Shown one piece after another: positions 17,604 to 25,997 of a stretch of 64,000 bases of DNA; within the stretch, counting starts at the first letter, position 1; each line of letters begins with the position of its first letter. Origin of the DNA: Vreelandella olivaria (GTDB lineage Bacteria > Pseudomonadota > Gammaproteobacteria > Pseudomonadales > Halomonadaceae); NCBI RefSeq assembly GCF_023507745.1, contig NZ_JALPZO010000172.1, positions 97,054-161,053 on the forward strand, read 5' to 3'. Made by a program: the position numbers and the translations under genes. Under the pieces are notes generated by a model. The model had not been told where the DNA came from, did not search any database, and saw only the letters and a program-made list of their open reading frames with translations.

Positions 17604-18424
17604 ACAAAACGGCAAAGCGCCAGATCCGGGCAGGGCTGATTGGCTACGGTACCGCAGGCCGTGATGTGGCCAAGGGAATTCTGGCAGGAAATGCTGGCGA
17701 CTGCCAGCTTACAGCGGTACTGGTGCGTAATAGCCACCGCTATTCGGGCACTGAGCTACCTGCGGGTACATTAACCGACAGTATCGATGCATTTTTCAAT
17801 GCGGGCCTGGATGTTGTTATCGAAACAGCCGGACATGATGCCGTACGGCATTACACCAGTCACGCTTTGTCGAAAGGCTGCGATGTCATGGTTGTGTCGG
17901 TCGGCGCTTTTAGTGACCAGGCCCTACTCAATGACACTCTTGAAATAGCCCGACAGCAAGGCAAACGGGTGATCATTCCCTCAGCGGCCATTGCAGGCCT
18001 TGACCGTCTATCCGCAGCCACCCTGGGCCACGTGGACAGCATCACACTAACGACACGCAAGCCTGTTAAGGCTTGGCGAGGTACCTTTGCGGAAGAAATC
18101 CTCAATCTGGATACGATTAGCGAGCCAACGCTGGTATTCGAGGGTAATGCTCGTGAATCGTCACGCCTCTTCCCCGAAAGCGTCAACGTTTCAGCCGCGC
18201 TCAGCCTTGCAGGAATCGGTTTCGAATCCACCACCGTGCGCGTTCTGGTCGACCCAACCATTGAGAAGAACATTCATGAGGTTTCTGCTCAAGGGGTATC
18301 CGGAGAAGTGCGTATTGAAGTGCAAAATACCCCTTCGCCCGGCAACCCCAAAACAGGGTATATCGTCGCAATGAGCATTCTCAGCTCTCTGCGCCAATTA
18401 ACCTCTCCGATGATATTCAGCTAA
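17600..18424 (+). CDS. aspartate dehydrogenase-like protein (NadX/DUF108 family)
   Basis: The 274-residue protein has an N-terminal Rossmann motif (GLIGYGTAGRDVAKG) and a C-terminal domain with the family blocks ESVNVSAALSLAG, IHEVSAQGVSGEV (the conserved catalytic His) and GNPKTGY. NadX-type enzymes oxidise L-aspartate to iminosuccinate with NAD(P). No nadA/nadC neighbours are present, so a catabolic rather than NAD-making role is likely: deaminating or aminating an aspartate-like product of the pathway. Translationally coupled to the ferredoxin (4-bp overlap). Last gene of the operon. Confidence 0.87.
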   Translation: MNKTAKRQIRAGLIGYGTAGRDVAKGILAGNAGDCQLTAVLVRNSHRYSGTELPAGTLTDSIDAFFNAGLDVVIETAGHDAVRHYTSHALSKGCDVMVVSVGAFSDQALLNDTLEIARQQGKRVIIPSAAIAGLDRLSAATLGHVDSITLTTRKPVKAWRGTFAEEILNLDTISEPTLVFEGNARESSRLFPESVNVSAALSLAGIGFESTTVRVLVDPTIEKNIHEVSAQGVSGEVRIEVQNTPSPGNPKTGYIVAMSILSSLRQLTSPMIFS

Positions 18425-18491
18425 CCTTCCCTTAGCTCTACTATCGGCATATACATCACAGCGGGTATAAACAAAGAAGCAACATGGTACG

Positions 18492-18528
18492 AAAAGCGCC
18501 CTCTCTTTAAAAAAGAGAGGGCGCTTTT
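18492..18528. terminator. strong bidirectional terminator
   Basis: A 17-bp perfect stem (AAAAGCGCCCTCTCTTT and its complement, loop AAA) with flanking A and T runs separates the convergent operons. It should end transcripts from both sides. Confidence 0.93.
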
Positions 18529-18584
18529 TAACTACGTTATAACTATTTTCAAAAGCTATCAGCAGAAAGTCATCTGCACAATAA

Positions 18585-19691
18585 CTACACTACAAATGGG
18601 GTCACGAAGAAGGCAATCAGGAAAGCGGTTATAACGCGCATGAGAATTCCAAGCACGGCGGCCCCCATCGCTTCACGCTCGGTTAAGTCCGAACTTTCCG
18701 ACCAGACAACGGGCACTTGCCCAAAGATAGCGGATAACGGCAGACCTGATGAAGCCAACACAAAAGAGCCAACCACCAGCGACGGATCTATTTCACTAGC
18801 AATGGACTGCAACTGCCCCATCGCCAGTGTTGGGCTTACCAGAACCGATAATACGCCGGTTTCAGGATGAATATTAAGATGGAGCATGACCCATCCCAAG
18901 CCCGACTCAACCGGCGCCCAAACGCCTATGTAATCCAGCACACCAATCACCGCAAAAACGAGCGCCACCGCTGGAATTAAAATCAGCAATAACAACTCCA
19001 CCCCCTCCCGAGCAGCCCTAAACAGGGTCGGGATAAATTCCCGGTCTGGGGTAAAGGCTGGCAACTGACCAATATCCACATGGCGTACATCGCGATAGAC
19101 CAACTTCGAGAGTAAAAAAGGGCCAATTAGCAAAGGCAGGAACACAGCCAACAGCACCACAATGAAGACGTTAACTCCTGCAAAAGCCAACGCCATCAAC
19201 CCAAGCATGAAAGTAGAGAAGGATTGCTGGGACTGTACCATCGTGGCGACAGCCAGTTTCTGCTCGTCTTTTGTTGCACCTGCCCGTTTGAGGATCGGCC
19301 CGGAGATTTTTCCTGCTGCGTTAATATCGCCAAAGATATTATAAATACTAGGAATAATAACCGCCGGGTTAACCTTAAATAGCTTCATTGCAGGCACAAA
19401 GATACGCATTAGCGCATCAGTGAACCCCAATCGCTCCAACAGCCGACCAATAATAACACTGACGATAATGGCGGTACCCACCACCCCTGTCAGGAAGACA
19501 TCCACCACGACTGGGCGTACCGAGTCGATAATAGCATTAAAAAGACCAGCCAAACTGGTAGGGGAAAACAGCAAAAATAAAAGGCAGATACCAAGTAGTA
19601 CTAGCCCCACTATCTCAATACGTCTCCAAGCACGCTTGGCAATAGACAGTGTTTTTTCCCCGGCTTGGGGGTCGGAAAGTGATGTTTTCAT
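18585..19691 (-). CDS. multipass permease with nucleoside-recognition (Gate/YjiH-like) domains
   Basis: Start at 19691 (MKTSLSD), with AGGAG 6 bases upstream; the 368-residue product has about nine to ten membrane segments. The pattern of GLLERLGFTDALMRIFVPAMK, SIYNIFGDINAAGK and MVQSQQSFSTFMLGL recalls the nucleoside-recognition/YjiH group of permeases. Substrate unknown. It follows the Nif3-like gene by 31 bp and shares its riboswitch-like leader, so it may import the same compound that the Nif3-like protein acts on. Confidence 0.78.
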   Translation of the reverse strand: MKTSLSDPQAGEKTLSIAKRAWRRIEIVGLVLLGICLLFLLFSPTSLAGLFNAIIDSVRPVVVDVFLTGVVGTAIIVSVIIGRLLERLGFTDALMRIFVPAMKLFKVNPAVIIPSIYNIFGDINAAGKISGPILKRAGATKDEQKLAVATMVQSQQSFSTFMLGLMALAFAGVNVFIVVLLAVFLPLLIGPFLLSKLVYRDVRHVDIGQLPAFTPDREFIPTLFRAAREGVELLLLILIPAVALVFAVIGVLDYIGVWAPVESGLGWVMLHLNIHPETGVLSVLVSPTLAMGQLQSIASEIDPSLVVGSFVLASSGLPLSAIFGQVPVVWSESSDLTEREAMGAAVLGILMRVITAFLIAFFVTPFVV

Positions 19692-19722
19692 GAGTAACTC
19701 CTGGAAGAGGGTTGAGTATGCT

Positions 19723-20745
19723 TTAAACATCGCTCAGTGCATGTTTGCCCAACAGGTGACTAGCAGCCATTTCCTGTGCATATATCTGCATTGTTGGGGA
19801 ACCGACCTGTCTTACGGGCGTAGAAGTGACTCGGTCCCGAAACAGCACAACCTCAACACCTTCGAGCAACTCATCAAGGGCATGTGCCAATGGCAACCCG
19901 TTTTCCAGTATCTCCATGACATGGCAATTGCCAACCATGAAATTGAGACCCAACTCTCTAGCCGTTTCAACCAGCGGGTGACCCTCATAAACTCGACTGA
20001 TTGATGCCAACACAGTATCAACATATGGGTTTTCTGCGATGGCTCGCCGCATATCATCTGAAGAGAAGCCGGTATGCGGGAAAAAATGTAATATCTGTTC
20101 CACTTGGCTCTCACGTGTACCAAGATGAATAAAGCCATGCGTTTCGACACTGGTTTCACAGATAGAGAAAATACCTCTTAACTGTCGCTCAGCATCCAGT
20201 AGCGCTCGATCCTGGTCCAGCGCCATGAAGCTATCAAGGCGATCCAGAATATCTCCCAATGTTTCGATACCAGGCAATGTGTTGCCGATATACATAATAT
20301 TGCCATGTACACCACCATAAGAGATGCTACCTTTTTGTATCTTATGGCCATGCAAATACGGAATTCCAGGATGCAGGCCATGAAATGCCTCATGGCACTC
20401 CAAACCAGCGATGTCATAAAGATCCAGATAGTTTTTCAGGGTGACGCCACCACAACTGGCAGCATCCGCGATAGGATGATGCGCAACAATAGCGTCCACT
20501 TGCGTGGCCCCCGCCAGTTCAATGACCACTTCAGTCATCGTCATACAGACAGCTAGTTTCTTTACCTCCCTGCCCGGATTGCCATAAATCAATCCAGGTA
20601 TTTCCAATACCTCCTTACCGTAAATACCCGATGACTTCATGATCACAAAGGGGTGATCCCCACGTTTTACCTCATCCATGGATGAGACAGTTCTACCACC
20701 AGTAATGGCGCTTAGTGCGTTGACGATGTCAGAGACGGTTGTCAT
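19723..20745 (-). CDS. Nif3-like dinuclear-metal protein
   Basis: Start at 20745 (MTTVSDI) with AGAGGAAG upstream; 340 residues. The family is recognised by the metal-binding IVAHHPI motif (about residue 100) and a C-terminal segment with further His/Glu (VEVVLFRDRVTSTPVR). Nif3/YbgI proteins bind two metal ions and are loosely annotated as GTP cyclohydrolase type 2, but their reaction is unproven. Sequence is rather divergent (extra Gly-His-rich middle, HEAFHGLHPGIPYLHGH). First gene of a pair with a permease, behind a terminator-bearing leader. Confidence 0.75.
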   Translation of the reverse strand: MTTVSDIVNALSAITGGRTVSSMDEVKRGDHPFVIMKSSGIYGKEVLEIPGLIYGNPGREVKKLAVCMTMTEVVIELAGATQVDAIVAHHPIADAASCGGVTLKNYLDLYDIAGLECHEAFHGLHPGIPYLHGHKIQKGSISYGGVHGNIMYIGNTLPGIETLGDILDRLDSFMALDQDRALLDAERQLRGIFSICETSVETHGFIHLGTRESQVEQILHFFPHTGFSSDDMRRAIAENPYVDTVLASISRVYEGHPLVETARELGLNFMVGNCHVMEILENGLPLAHALDELLEGVEVVLFRDRVTSTPVRQVGSPTMQIYAQEMAASHLLGKHALSDV

Positions 20746-20764
20746 TGGTTTCTTCCTCTGGGAC

Positions 20765-20816
20765 AAAAAAAACCGCCAGCACAACCCTAGGCGAAAGCCC
20801 AAGGCTGCACTGACGG
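20765..20816 (-). terminator. 20-bp-stem intrinsic terminator in the Nif3 leader
   Basis: On the minus strand a 20-bp stem (several G-U pairs, TTTC-type loop at 20793-20796) ends in eight T residues, 20 bases before the Nif3 start. Its location between promoter side and ribosome site makes it an attenuator, not an operon end. Confidence 0.88.
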
Positions 20817-20821
20817 TCATT

Positions 20822-20870
20822 GAGCACTCCCCCCTTTCAGGGTGAGTTCATATCACCAGTCAACGTGCTC
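20822..20870 (-). promoter_or_regulatory. riboswitch-like aptamer of unknown class (ZTP-like?)
   Basis: On the minus strand GAGCAC pairs with GTGCTC around an internal region GTTGACTGGTGA and a small CCCT-GAA-AGGG hairpin followed by GGGA; just after comes GCAGCCTTGGGC in the terminator arm. The order loosely mirrors the ZTP (pfl) aptamer (GUGACUGGCGA ... GGGGAGC ... CCGCCUGGGC) with single-base insertions. The match is from memory and imperfect, so the class is uncertain, but the closed stem plus terminator is good evidence for a regulated leader. Confidence 0.5.
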
Positions 20871-20922
20871 CAAAGATTTGCGTATTATGCTCCATCTCAA
20901 TAACGAGATATTTCTCGCTAAG

Positions 20923-21276
20923 CTAGAGGTAATCACGCACATCCTTTTTCATTATTATCAGCGTGGCGGAAAGCTCAGCATCCGGATCGTAATCCTTTAG
21001 AATGGACACCACCTCGAAAGCATACTTCTCAACCAGCCGCTGCTTAAACTCCTGCTTAAACCCCTTGATTAGATAGTGATCTGCCAATTCACTAACGTTG
21101 CTATTCAATTGACTTAAATAACCCAGGGAGGGGACCCGACGGTGCACAGCCATAATGAGAATCCGCTCCCCCTGAATATCCACTTTCTGCCGCACGACAC
21201 CAATCCCAAAGATACGGTAGTTAGTATCATTGTACTCTTTGATGATGTCCTGCTTTAGATCGCCCAGCGTTGTCAT
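20923..21276 (-). CDS. small cytosolic protein, DUF2294-like
   Basis: A 117-residue soluble protein with MTTLGDLKQDIIKEYND at the N-terminus and VEKYAFEVVSILKDYDPDAEL near the C-terminus; charge pattern and size resemble DUF2294 proteins (function unknown), though this match is weak. It stands alone between the riboswitch-like leader and the GntR gene, and an operator-like TGGTATACCA lies 156 bp upstream, suggesting it belongs to the same regulon. Confidence 0.6.
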   Translation of the reverse strand: MTTLGDLKQDIIKEYNDTNYRIFGIGVVRQKVDIQGERILIMAVHRRVPSLGYLSQLNSNVSELADHYLIKGFKQEFKQRLVEKYAFEVVSILKDYDPDAELSATLIIMKKDVRDYL

Positions 21277-21431
21277 GACGGAATCGTCTCGTAAGAAGTT
21301 AAACCGTACGATCCCTGCACCAACCTATCCATTTTCGTAACCGCCATTGCAATCACAATTATTACAATGACAAGTTCTTTTCCCGTCACTAAGTTTCGTG
21401 AGCACCCAGGCAGCTAGAATTTTTAGGCATC

Positions 21432-21441
21432 TGGTATACCA
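21432..21441. promoter_or_regulatory. operator-like TGGTATACCA
   Basis: TCTGGTATACCACAG carries the palindromic core TGGTATACCA in the gap downstream of the GntR gene and upstream of the 117-residue protein. It matches the core of the 22-bp palindrome at 13246. Confidence 0.6.
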
Positions 21442-21498
21442 CAGTATTTATCGACAAACTAGCCAACCTATTACCGGGTGTCAAGTATGCCAATTAAA

Positions 21499-22161
21499 TT
21501 ACACCTGCGAACGACTCATATAAGCCTTGCGTGACTTTTCAAGGTGTATCTGAGTAAAGCTAACCGCCAAGTCCTCTTCACCATTGCGGATAGCGCCGAG
21601 GATATCGCGGTGCTCCCGTAGCGCCTCTTTTGTACGCCCAGGCAAACCACTACTCAGATTGGAAAAGGCACGCACATAATCCTTTAAATCGACCAGCATC
21701 TCATGCAACTTAGGGTTTCCTGCCGCCCGTCCGATGAGATCATTGTATTTGACGTTCAGCTCAACGGCATCCTCAACATCACCATTAAGCTGAGCAGTTT
21801 CCATCTCAACCATCAACTGATCTATTTCAGCTACAATATCGCCATTGATTTTCTGGGCAGCCAACCTGGCTGCCAACGATTCAAGCGAAGAAAGGATCAT
21901 GAAAACCTCCAGTATCTCGGACTGGGGAATTTCATTAACCACCACTCCTTTACGCGGAACCGTTCGTACAAAACGCTGGGTTTCCAAGCGAAAAAGCGCT
22001 TCGCGGATAGGTGTGCGACTAATATTAAGTTTCTCAGCAAGCACCCGCTCTATCAAACGATCTCCTGGCTTGTACTCACCACGCAAAATCGCATCTTTCA
22101 AATAGGTATAGACCTTATCACGAATCGGGGACAAGTCCTGTTGGCTCCAGAGTCCAGGCAT
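21499..22161 (-). CDS. GntR-family (FCD) transcriptional regulator
   Basis: The 220-residue protein has an N-terminal GntR winged helix (YLKDAILRGEYKPGDRLIE, RTPIREALFRLE) and an all-helical FCD effector domain. In most FCD proteins the first two metal ligands come from a DxxFH block; here the equivalent reads NVKYND, so Asp and His are both Asn, while the later His residues (EHRDILGAI, IHLEKSR) remain. Ligand binding may therefore not use a metal. Its position in the middle of the locus and the FCD-type palindromes around it make it the probable regulator of the whole cluster. Confidence 0.9.
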   Translation of the reverse strand: MPGLWSQQDLSPIRDKVYTYLKDAILRGEYKPGDRLIERVLAEKLNISRTPIREALFRLETQRFVRTVPRKGVVVNEIPQSEILEVFMILSSLESLAARLAAQKINGDIVAEIDQLMVEMETAQLNGDVEDAVELNVKYNDLIGRAAGNPKLHEMLVDLKDYVRAFSNLSSGLPGRTKEALREHRDILGAIRNGEEDLAVSFTQIHLEKSRKAYMSRSQV

Positions 22162-22221
22162 GGGAAGCTTCCTTGGCGATGACCATAGGCGGGATAAATT
22201 TGGTTATCATCATACCATGCT

Positions 22222-22256
22222 GACTACATTTGGTGCACCAGGAACCAAATGTAGTC
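22222..22256. repeat. 13-bp inverted repeat upstream of the GntR gene
   Basis: GACTACATTTGGT / ACCAAATGTAGTC (9-base loop) lies 60 bp before the GntR start and downstream of the small gene at 22299. The left arm runs into TTTGGTGCACCA, a relative of the cluster operator. It could be an autoregulatory operator or the terminator of the small gene. Confidence 0.55.
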
Positions 22257-22298
22257 AAAGAAACCAGCCTGCACATTCTTCAGAGCATCCAACTGCTG

Positions 22299-22604
22299 TC
22301 AGGCACACTTCTCCAGACGCGTATCAATCGTCCCAAACGTAACGAGTTGATTCAGTTCCTTACGAGCTTCTTCAAGCGTATCAAAGCGCTCGAAGAATTT
22401 AAGCCTCACACGATTGGTAGTACCTTTGTCCCCCACCTCAACGATACTCACCCGCTCTTCCAGCGCGTTCTCTTCTACCTTAGCAATGGTGAAATACGCC
22501 TTCTTACGTTCATAGAAGTAATATTCATACGACTCGACTGGCCGTATCCCCTGGTCAGGTAACGCATCATACTCATCGAATTTACTGGTCATAATTATAT
22601 ACAT
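22299..22604 (-). CDS. small protein of unknown function
   Basis: Start at the ATG at 22604, with AGGAG 8 bases upstream; a TTG two codons earlier is too close to that site. The 101-residue product (MYIIMTSKFDEYDALPDQ...) is soluble and charged, rich in Glu/Tyr, with one Cys at the end. No family recognised. It lies between the creatininase-like gene and the GntR gene, all on the same strand, so it is probably co-transcribed with the amidohydrolase. Confidence 0.65.
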   Translation of the reverse strand: MYIIMTSKFDEYDALPDQGIRPVESYEYYFYERKKAYFTIAKVEENALEERVSIVEVGDKGTTNRVRLKFFERFDTLEEARKELNQLVTFGTIDTRLEKCA

Positions 22605-22680
22605 TGCCAACTCTCCTCTATGGTTAGGTACCCTCTACGTTTTACGCCACACACATTTATCCCTTGACAATAAAAACTTA

Positions 22681-23451
22681 CTATTCCGCTGCACCAAGCA
22701 AATCATTCACAGACTTAACCAATCCATCTAACGCCTCTTCCACGATAGCTTCCCCAATCGAGAAACTGGCTTGGGTGGCATCACCTATGCAGCCATTACG
22801 AGTCATCTCTTCATAGCGATAAAACCCCTGAACGGGGTTGCCCGGACGCAGGCCTTGCCAGCGACCACCCTCGACGATATCCCCCTTCACCAGCTTATCC
22901 CGTCGAACGAGCGTTGGGGCCAGATACAAAGCTTCCGAGACTTCTCGCTCACAACTATGTCCATAAAGTGTCGAGTGAATGTAAGCCTGCATGGACTTCT
23001 TTGCCGCTGCTGTGGTTTTTGCGTAGTAGCACTCCACTTCCAATTCCTGGTAAAGAGTGGCACACGCGAGTCCCAGTGTGGACTGGTTGCCGCCATGGCC
23101 ATTAAGAAACAAAACCTTCTCAATGCCGTGATGCTTTAACGACGTCACCATATCGTACAATACCGCCATCAACGTTTCCGGCCGAAGGCTGATGGTGCCG
23201 GGAAAGTTCAGGTGATGCGGTGAAACCCCCATATTGACGGTCGGCGTCACCAACACTCGGGGATAAAGCCGCCCCGCAAGCCGTTTCGCCATCTCCGTTG
23301 CCAGAACAGCGTCACAACTCTCATTCATGTGAGGGCCATGCTGCTCGTGTGCCCCCACTGGGACAATGGCCATTTTGACTGTTTCGAGCGCCTGCTGAAC
23401 CTCAGGCCAGGTCATTTCGGTTAGCAGATAGCAAGGGGCTACCCTGGTCAT
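22681..23451 (-). CDS. creatininase-family amidohydrolase
   Basis: The ATG at 23451 has AGGAG 8 bases upstream and is preferred over an upstream GTG; 256 residues. Metal-binding blocks of the family are intact: PVGAHEQHGPH, ESCDAVLA, NGHGGNQ and a Glu in CEREVSEAL. Members are Mn/Zn enzymes that hydrolyse cyclic amides (creatinine) or formamido bonds (FAPy deformylase ArfB). The likely role here is ring opening or deformylation of the pathway substrate. Two operator-like palindromes lie in its upstream region. Confidence 0.9.
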   Translation of the reverse strand: MTRVAPCYLLTEMTWPEVQQALETVKMAIVPVGAHEQHGPHMNESCDAVLATEMAKRLAGRLYPRVLVTPTVNMGVSPHHLNFPGTISLRPETLMAVLYDMVTSLKHHGIEKVLFLNGHGGNQSTLGLACATLYQELEVECYYAKTTAAAKKSMQAYIHSTLYGHSCEREVSEALYLAPTLVRRDKLVKGDIVEGGRWQGLRPGNPVQGFYRYEEMTRNGCIGDATQASFSIGEAIVEEALDGLVKSVNDLLGAAE

Positions 23452-23566
23452 CGAACACACTCCTCATAACAGTAAGCACCAAGGTCATGTAAGCCCTTTT
23501 CCGGCTAGCCCTTTGAGGGCAGCAACCAAGCTTATCAACCACATAGTCGATCAACCAAAATGGCTT

Positions 23567-23578
23567 TTGGTATACCAA
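23567..23578. promoter_or_regulatory. operator-like palindrome TTGGTATACCAA
   Basis: The exact 12-bp core of the palindrome at 13246, 116 bp before the amidohydrolase start (divergent side). Confidence 0.7.
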
Positions 23579-23715
23579 CAATCCAACACTAGCTCACATC
23601 TACTGATTATGTAAAGCTCTGAATGTGGGCATGCACGACGCCACTCAAACCCTGTCTACACCCACAAGTTATCAAAACGAGGCAGTTGCGCCTCATCCAT
23701 TTCGATTTATGGAAT

Positions 23716-23727
23716 TTGGTATACCTA
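23716..23727. promoter_or_regulatory. operator-like site TTGGTATACCTA
   Basis: One base off the TTGGTATACCAA core. A degenerate relative (TTTGGTACACCA) follows at 23952-23963. Both lie in the gap ahead of the transporter gene. Confidence 0.6.
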
Positions 23728-24323
23728 TATTGACGAATCCTCTCGGCTGGGCATATCCTAGTCAAACAATCGATTTTAAATAATAAAAACGACTATCCGC
23801 CGCTCATATAACACACTGATATATCAGTGTTCTTACTGATGAAAATGATTAAGAGCGGGTGTTAAATCGCAATGAACCATGAAGCCTACCCCTACAGCTT
23901 CACCTCTGTTGAGATGTTCAAAGAGGGAAAAAATAGAGTAAAAACATCGTCTTTGGTACACCACAAAGTCACCAATCACGTATGTTCCTCCCGTGGCGAT
24001 GCCATTTGCTCGTATCCATATCGCCCGCGCGCAACCGCAATGCCGCCACGCCTGTCTCGCTTATTACCTGCCCGATTAAACACCTGTCAGCCAATTCAAG
24101 CTTCCTGCCACTGTAGCAGCCTACGCAAGCGACATCCTCGTGACCGGCAGGCCTCCACTCACGCTCAGCGATGCTCAAGGGGGTTGGTCATGCAACGACG
24201 ATGACAATAAAGACAGATAAATGTGTTCCTGGGGGATATCACATGCACTGCCCTTCCAAACACGCTCCAGCACCAATAAACCACTTCTGACAATCAAGAC
24301 CTCATGACTAGACAAGGTGCACC

Positions 24324-25796
24324 ATGGATCAAATAGAACTGGTACAACTCACTGCATCGCACTGGATATTCCTACTTGTCATCCTGGCAATATTCATCTC
24401 AATCGGCTTTAGGAAAGGCGTTATTATTCCATCCATTCTGGGCATTCTCATTCTGGGCCTCCTGGCGGATGCTCCTCAAGAAGGCCTGCTGAACCAAACC
24501 ATTTTTGCGATTCAGGTCGTTTTTAGGGCACTGCTAAATGCCGGCAATGAACTCTTTGACATCATGCTGGTTATCGCCCTCATGGTGGCCATGCTGAAAT
24601 CATTACAAAGCATGGGTGCGGACCGAATGATGATTGCTCCTATGAAAAAGCTAATGATTAGCCCATGGAGCGCCTTCTTCGTACTTGGCATTACAATGTA
24701 CATCGCTGCCGCTTTTTTCTGGCCGACGCCTGCCGTTGCCCTGGTGGGGACCGTACTCATTCCTGTCGCCATGCAGGTCGGTCTGCCTGCTATTGGTGCC
24801 GCAATGGCTGTCAATCTGTTCGGACATGGCATGGCACTGTCTGCTGACCCAATCATTCAAGGTGCCAGCCGTCTAACGGCGGGTGCAGCTGGTATCGAAA
24901 CCACCGAGCTGATCCCATATACCCTTCTATTCTCATTTACCGTCGGCATCATCGCAGTCACCATTGGCTTCCTAAAGCTCAAACGTGATATGAGTTGCGG
25001 CCGTATTCAAGCCTCCACTGGCGACCAGGTGTTTGTTCCCAAATCTGCTGGTGCTGCCGCCACCCATCCGGCCACCCTCTCAGAAGAGCCTACACCTAAC
25101 CCTTACGCAAAGTTGTTTGCTATCGCTGTCCCTACCATACTGCTCGGTATCGCAGGACTGATGATTTACCGTGCCCTGCTTCTACCAGACCAGGCGATTC
25201 GTGGCGGAAACGCCACCGCCCTGTTGGGTGGTACGGCTACCGTATTGCTGGTTCTGTCTTCTTTCGCCTCGCAGGGCCACAAAGCACTCGATGGGATCAG
25301 CCACTTCACACGAGAAGGCTTCTTCTTTGCGATCAAAATATTTGCTCCCATTATCCCCATTGCTGGTTTTTTTCTGCTGGGTCATCCAGCACATTCTGAA
25401 GTCGTCATCGGTAGTACTGCACCAGGCTACCTGTTCGACATTGGTCATAACATAGGCTATTTCATTGAAGGTAATGTCTTCCTTCTGGCCTTCGGCATGG
25501 CATTTATCGGCTTACTGACCGGTATGGATGGATCCGGCTTTTCTGGCTTACCTTTGGTAGGCTCACTCTCTGGAGCACTGGGTACCGGCGCAGGCGTCAA
25601 TATTGCCGTGCTGGCAGCACTTGGCCAGGTAACCGCCATTTTCGCTGGTGGTGGAACACTCGCCGCCTGGGCTTTTGGAGTTGCCGCAGACGCGGGAATC
25701 GCAGGCGTCAGCCCCGCCGAACTGGTACGCCGTAACGTGGTGCCCGTCCTAACCGGCGTAGTCGCAGCGACCTGCCTAGCCATCCTATTGATGTAG
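24324..25796 (+). CDS. multipass membrane transporter, family not identified
   Basis: A 490-residue very hydrophobic protein with about twelve membrane segments, a long central loop (about residues 225-260) and repeated glycine-rich helices near the C-terminus (GMDGSGFSGLPLVGSLSGALGTGAG). The overall look is that of a secondary carrier of the gluconate/citrate/Dcu type, but no diagnostic motif lets me name a family. Its position behind the operator-bearing region suggests import of the pathway substrate. Confidence 0.82.
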   Translation: MDQIELVQLTASHWIFLLVILAIFISIGFRKGVIIPSILGILILGLLADAPQEGLLNQTIFAIQVVFRALLNAGNELFDIMLVIALMVAMLKSLQSMGADRMMIAPMKKLMISPWSAFFVLGITMYIAAAFFWPTPAVALVGTVLIPVAMQVGLPAIGAAMAVNLFGHGMALSADPIIQGASRLTAGAAGIETTELIPYTLLFSFTVGIIAVTIGFLKLKRDMSCGRIQASTGDQVFVPKSAGAAATHPATLSEEPTPNPYAKLFAIAVPTILLGIAGLMIYRALLLPDQAIRGGNATALLGGTATVLLVLSSFASQGHKALDGISHFTREGFFFAIKIFAPIIPIAGFFLLGHPAHSEVVIGSTAPGYLFDIGHNIGYFIEGNVFLLAFGMAFIGLLTGMDGSGFSGLPLVGSLSGALGTGAGVNIAVLAALGQVTAIFAGGGTLAAWAFGVAADAGIAGVSPAELVRRNVVPVLTGVVAATCLAILLM

Positions 25797-25944
25797 AGCC
25801 ATATGCGGGAGTCCAGGCCGTCGCTGCCTGGCCAGTCACATGCTCCTTGTGGGTCGCTGTCCATCCGTTTCTGTTCCAAGGAGCGGCCCAAGCTCGCAGC
25901 ATCACTTTAATAGCGACAAGTTGACACAATCACACTAATGGCTC

Positions 25945-25956
25945 ATGGTATACCAT
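25945..25956. promoter_or_regulatory. operator-like palindrome ATGGTATACCAT in ferredoxin promoter
   Basis: ATGGTATACCAT is flanked by GGCTC and GGAGCC to make a longer near-palindrome, 41 bp before the ferredoxin start. A TTGACA hexamer at 25921-25926 places it over the expected -10 region, so binding would block transcription. Confidence 0.7.
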
Positions 25957-25997
25957 GGAGCCATTAACTTTTATCTTATAACTTTCAGGTGACTTCA

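Larger units (their letters stand above)
23452..24323. other. 870-bp divergent regulatory region without genes
   Basis: The gap between the amidohydrolase (minus) and the transporter (plus) contains no credible gene; a 110-codon frame at 23872-24204 lacks a ribosome site and ends in low-complexity Arg/Ser sequence. It does contain three operator-like sites (23567, 23716, 23953), suggesting that both flanking genes are controlled from here. Confidence 0.6.

Noticed and set aside
20746..20820. Upstream extension of the Nif3-like reading frame
   Set aside because: It runs through the 20-bp terminator; the start at 20745 has AGAGGAAG upstream.
23872..24204. 110-codon plus-strand frame in the regulatory gap
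   Set aside because: No ribosome site, Ser/Arg-rich low-complexity translation and it covers operator-like sites.
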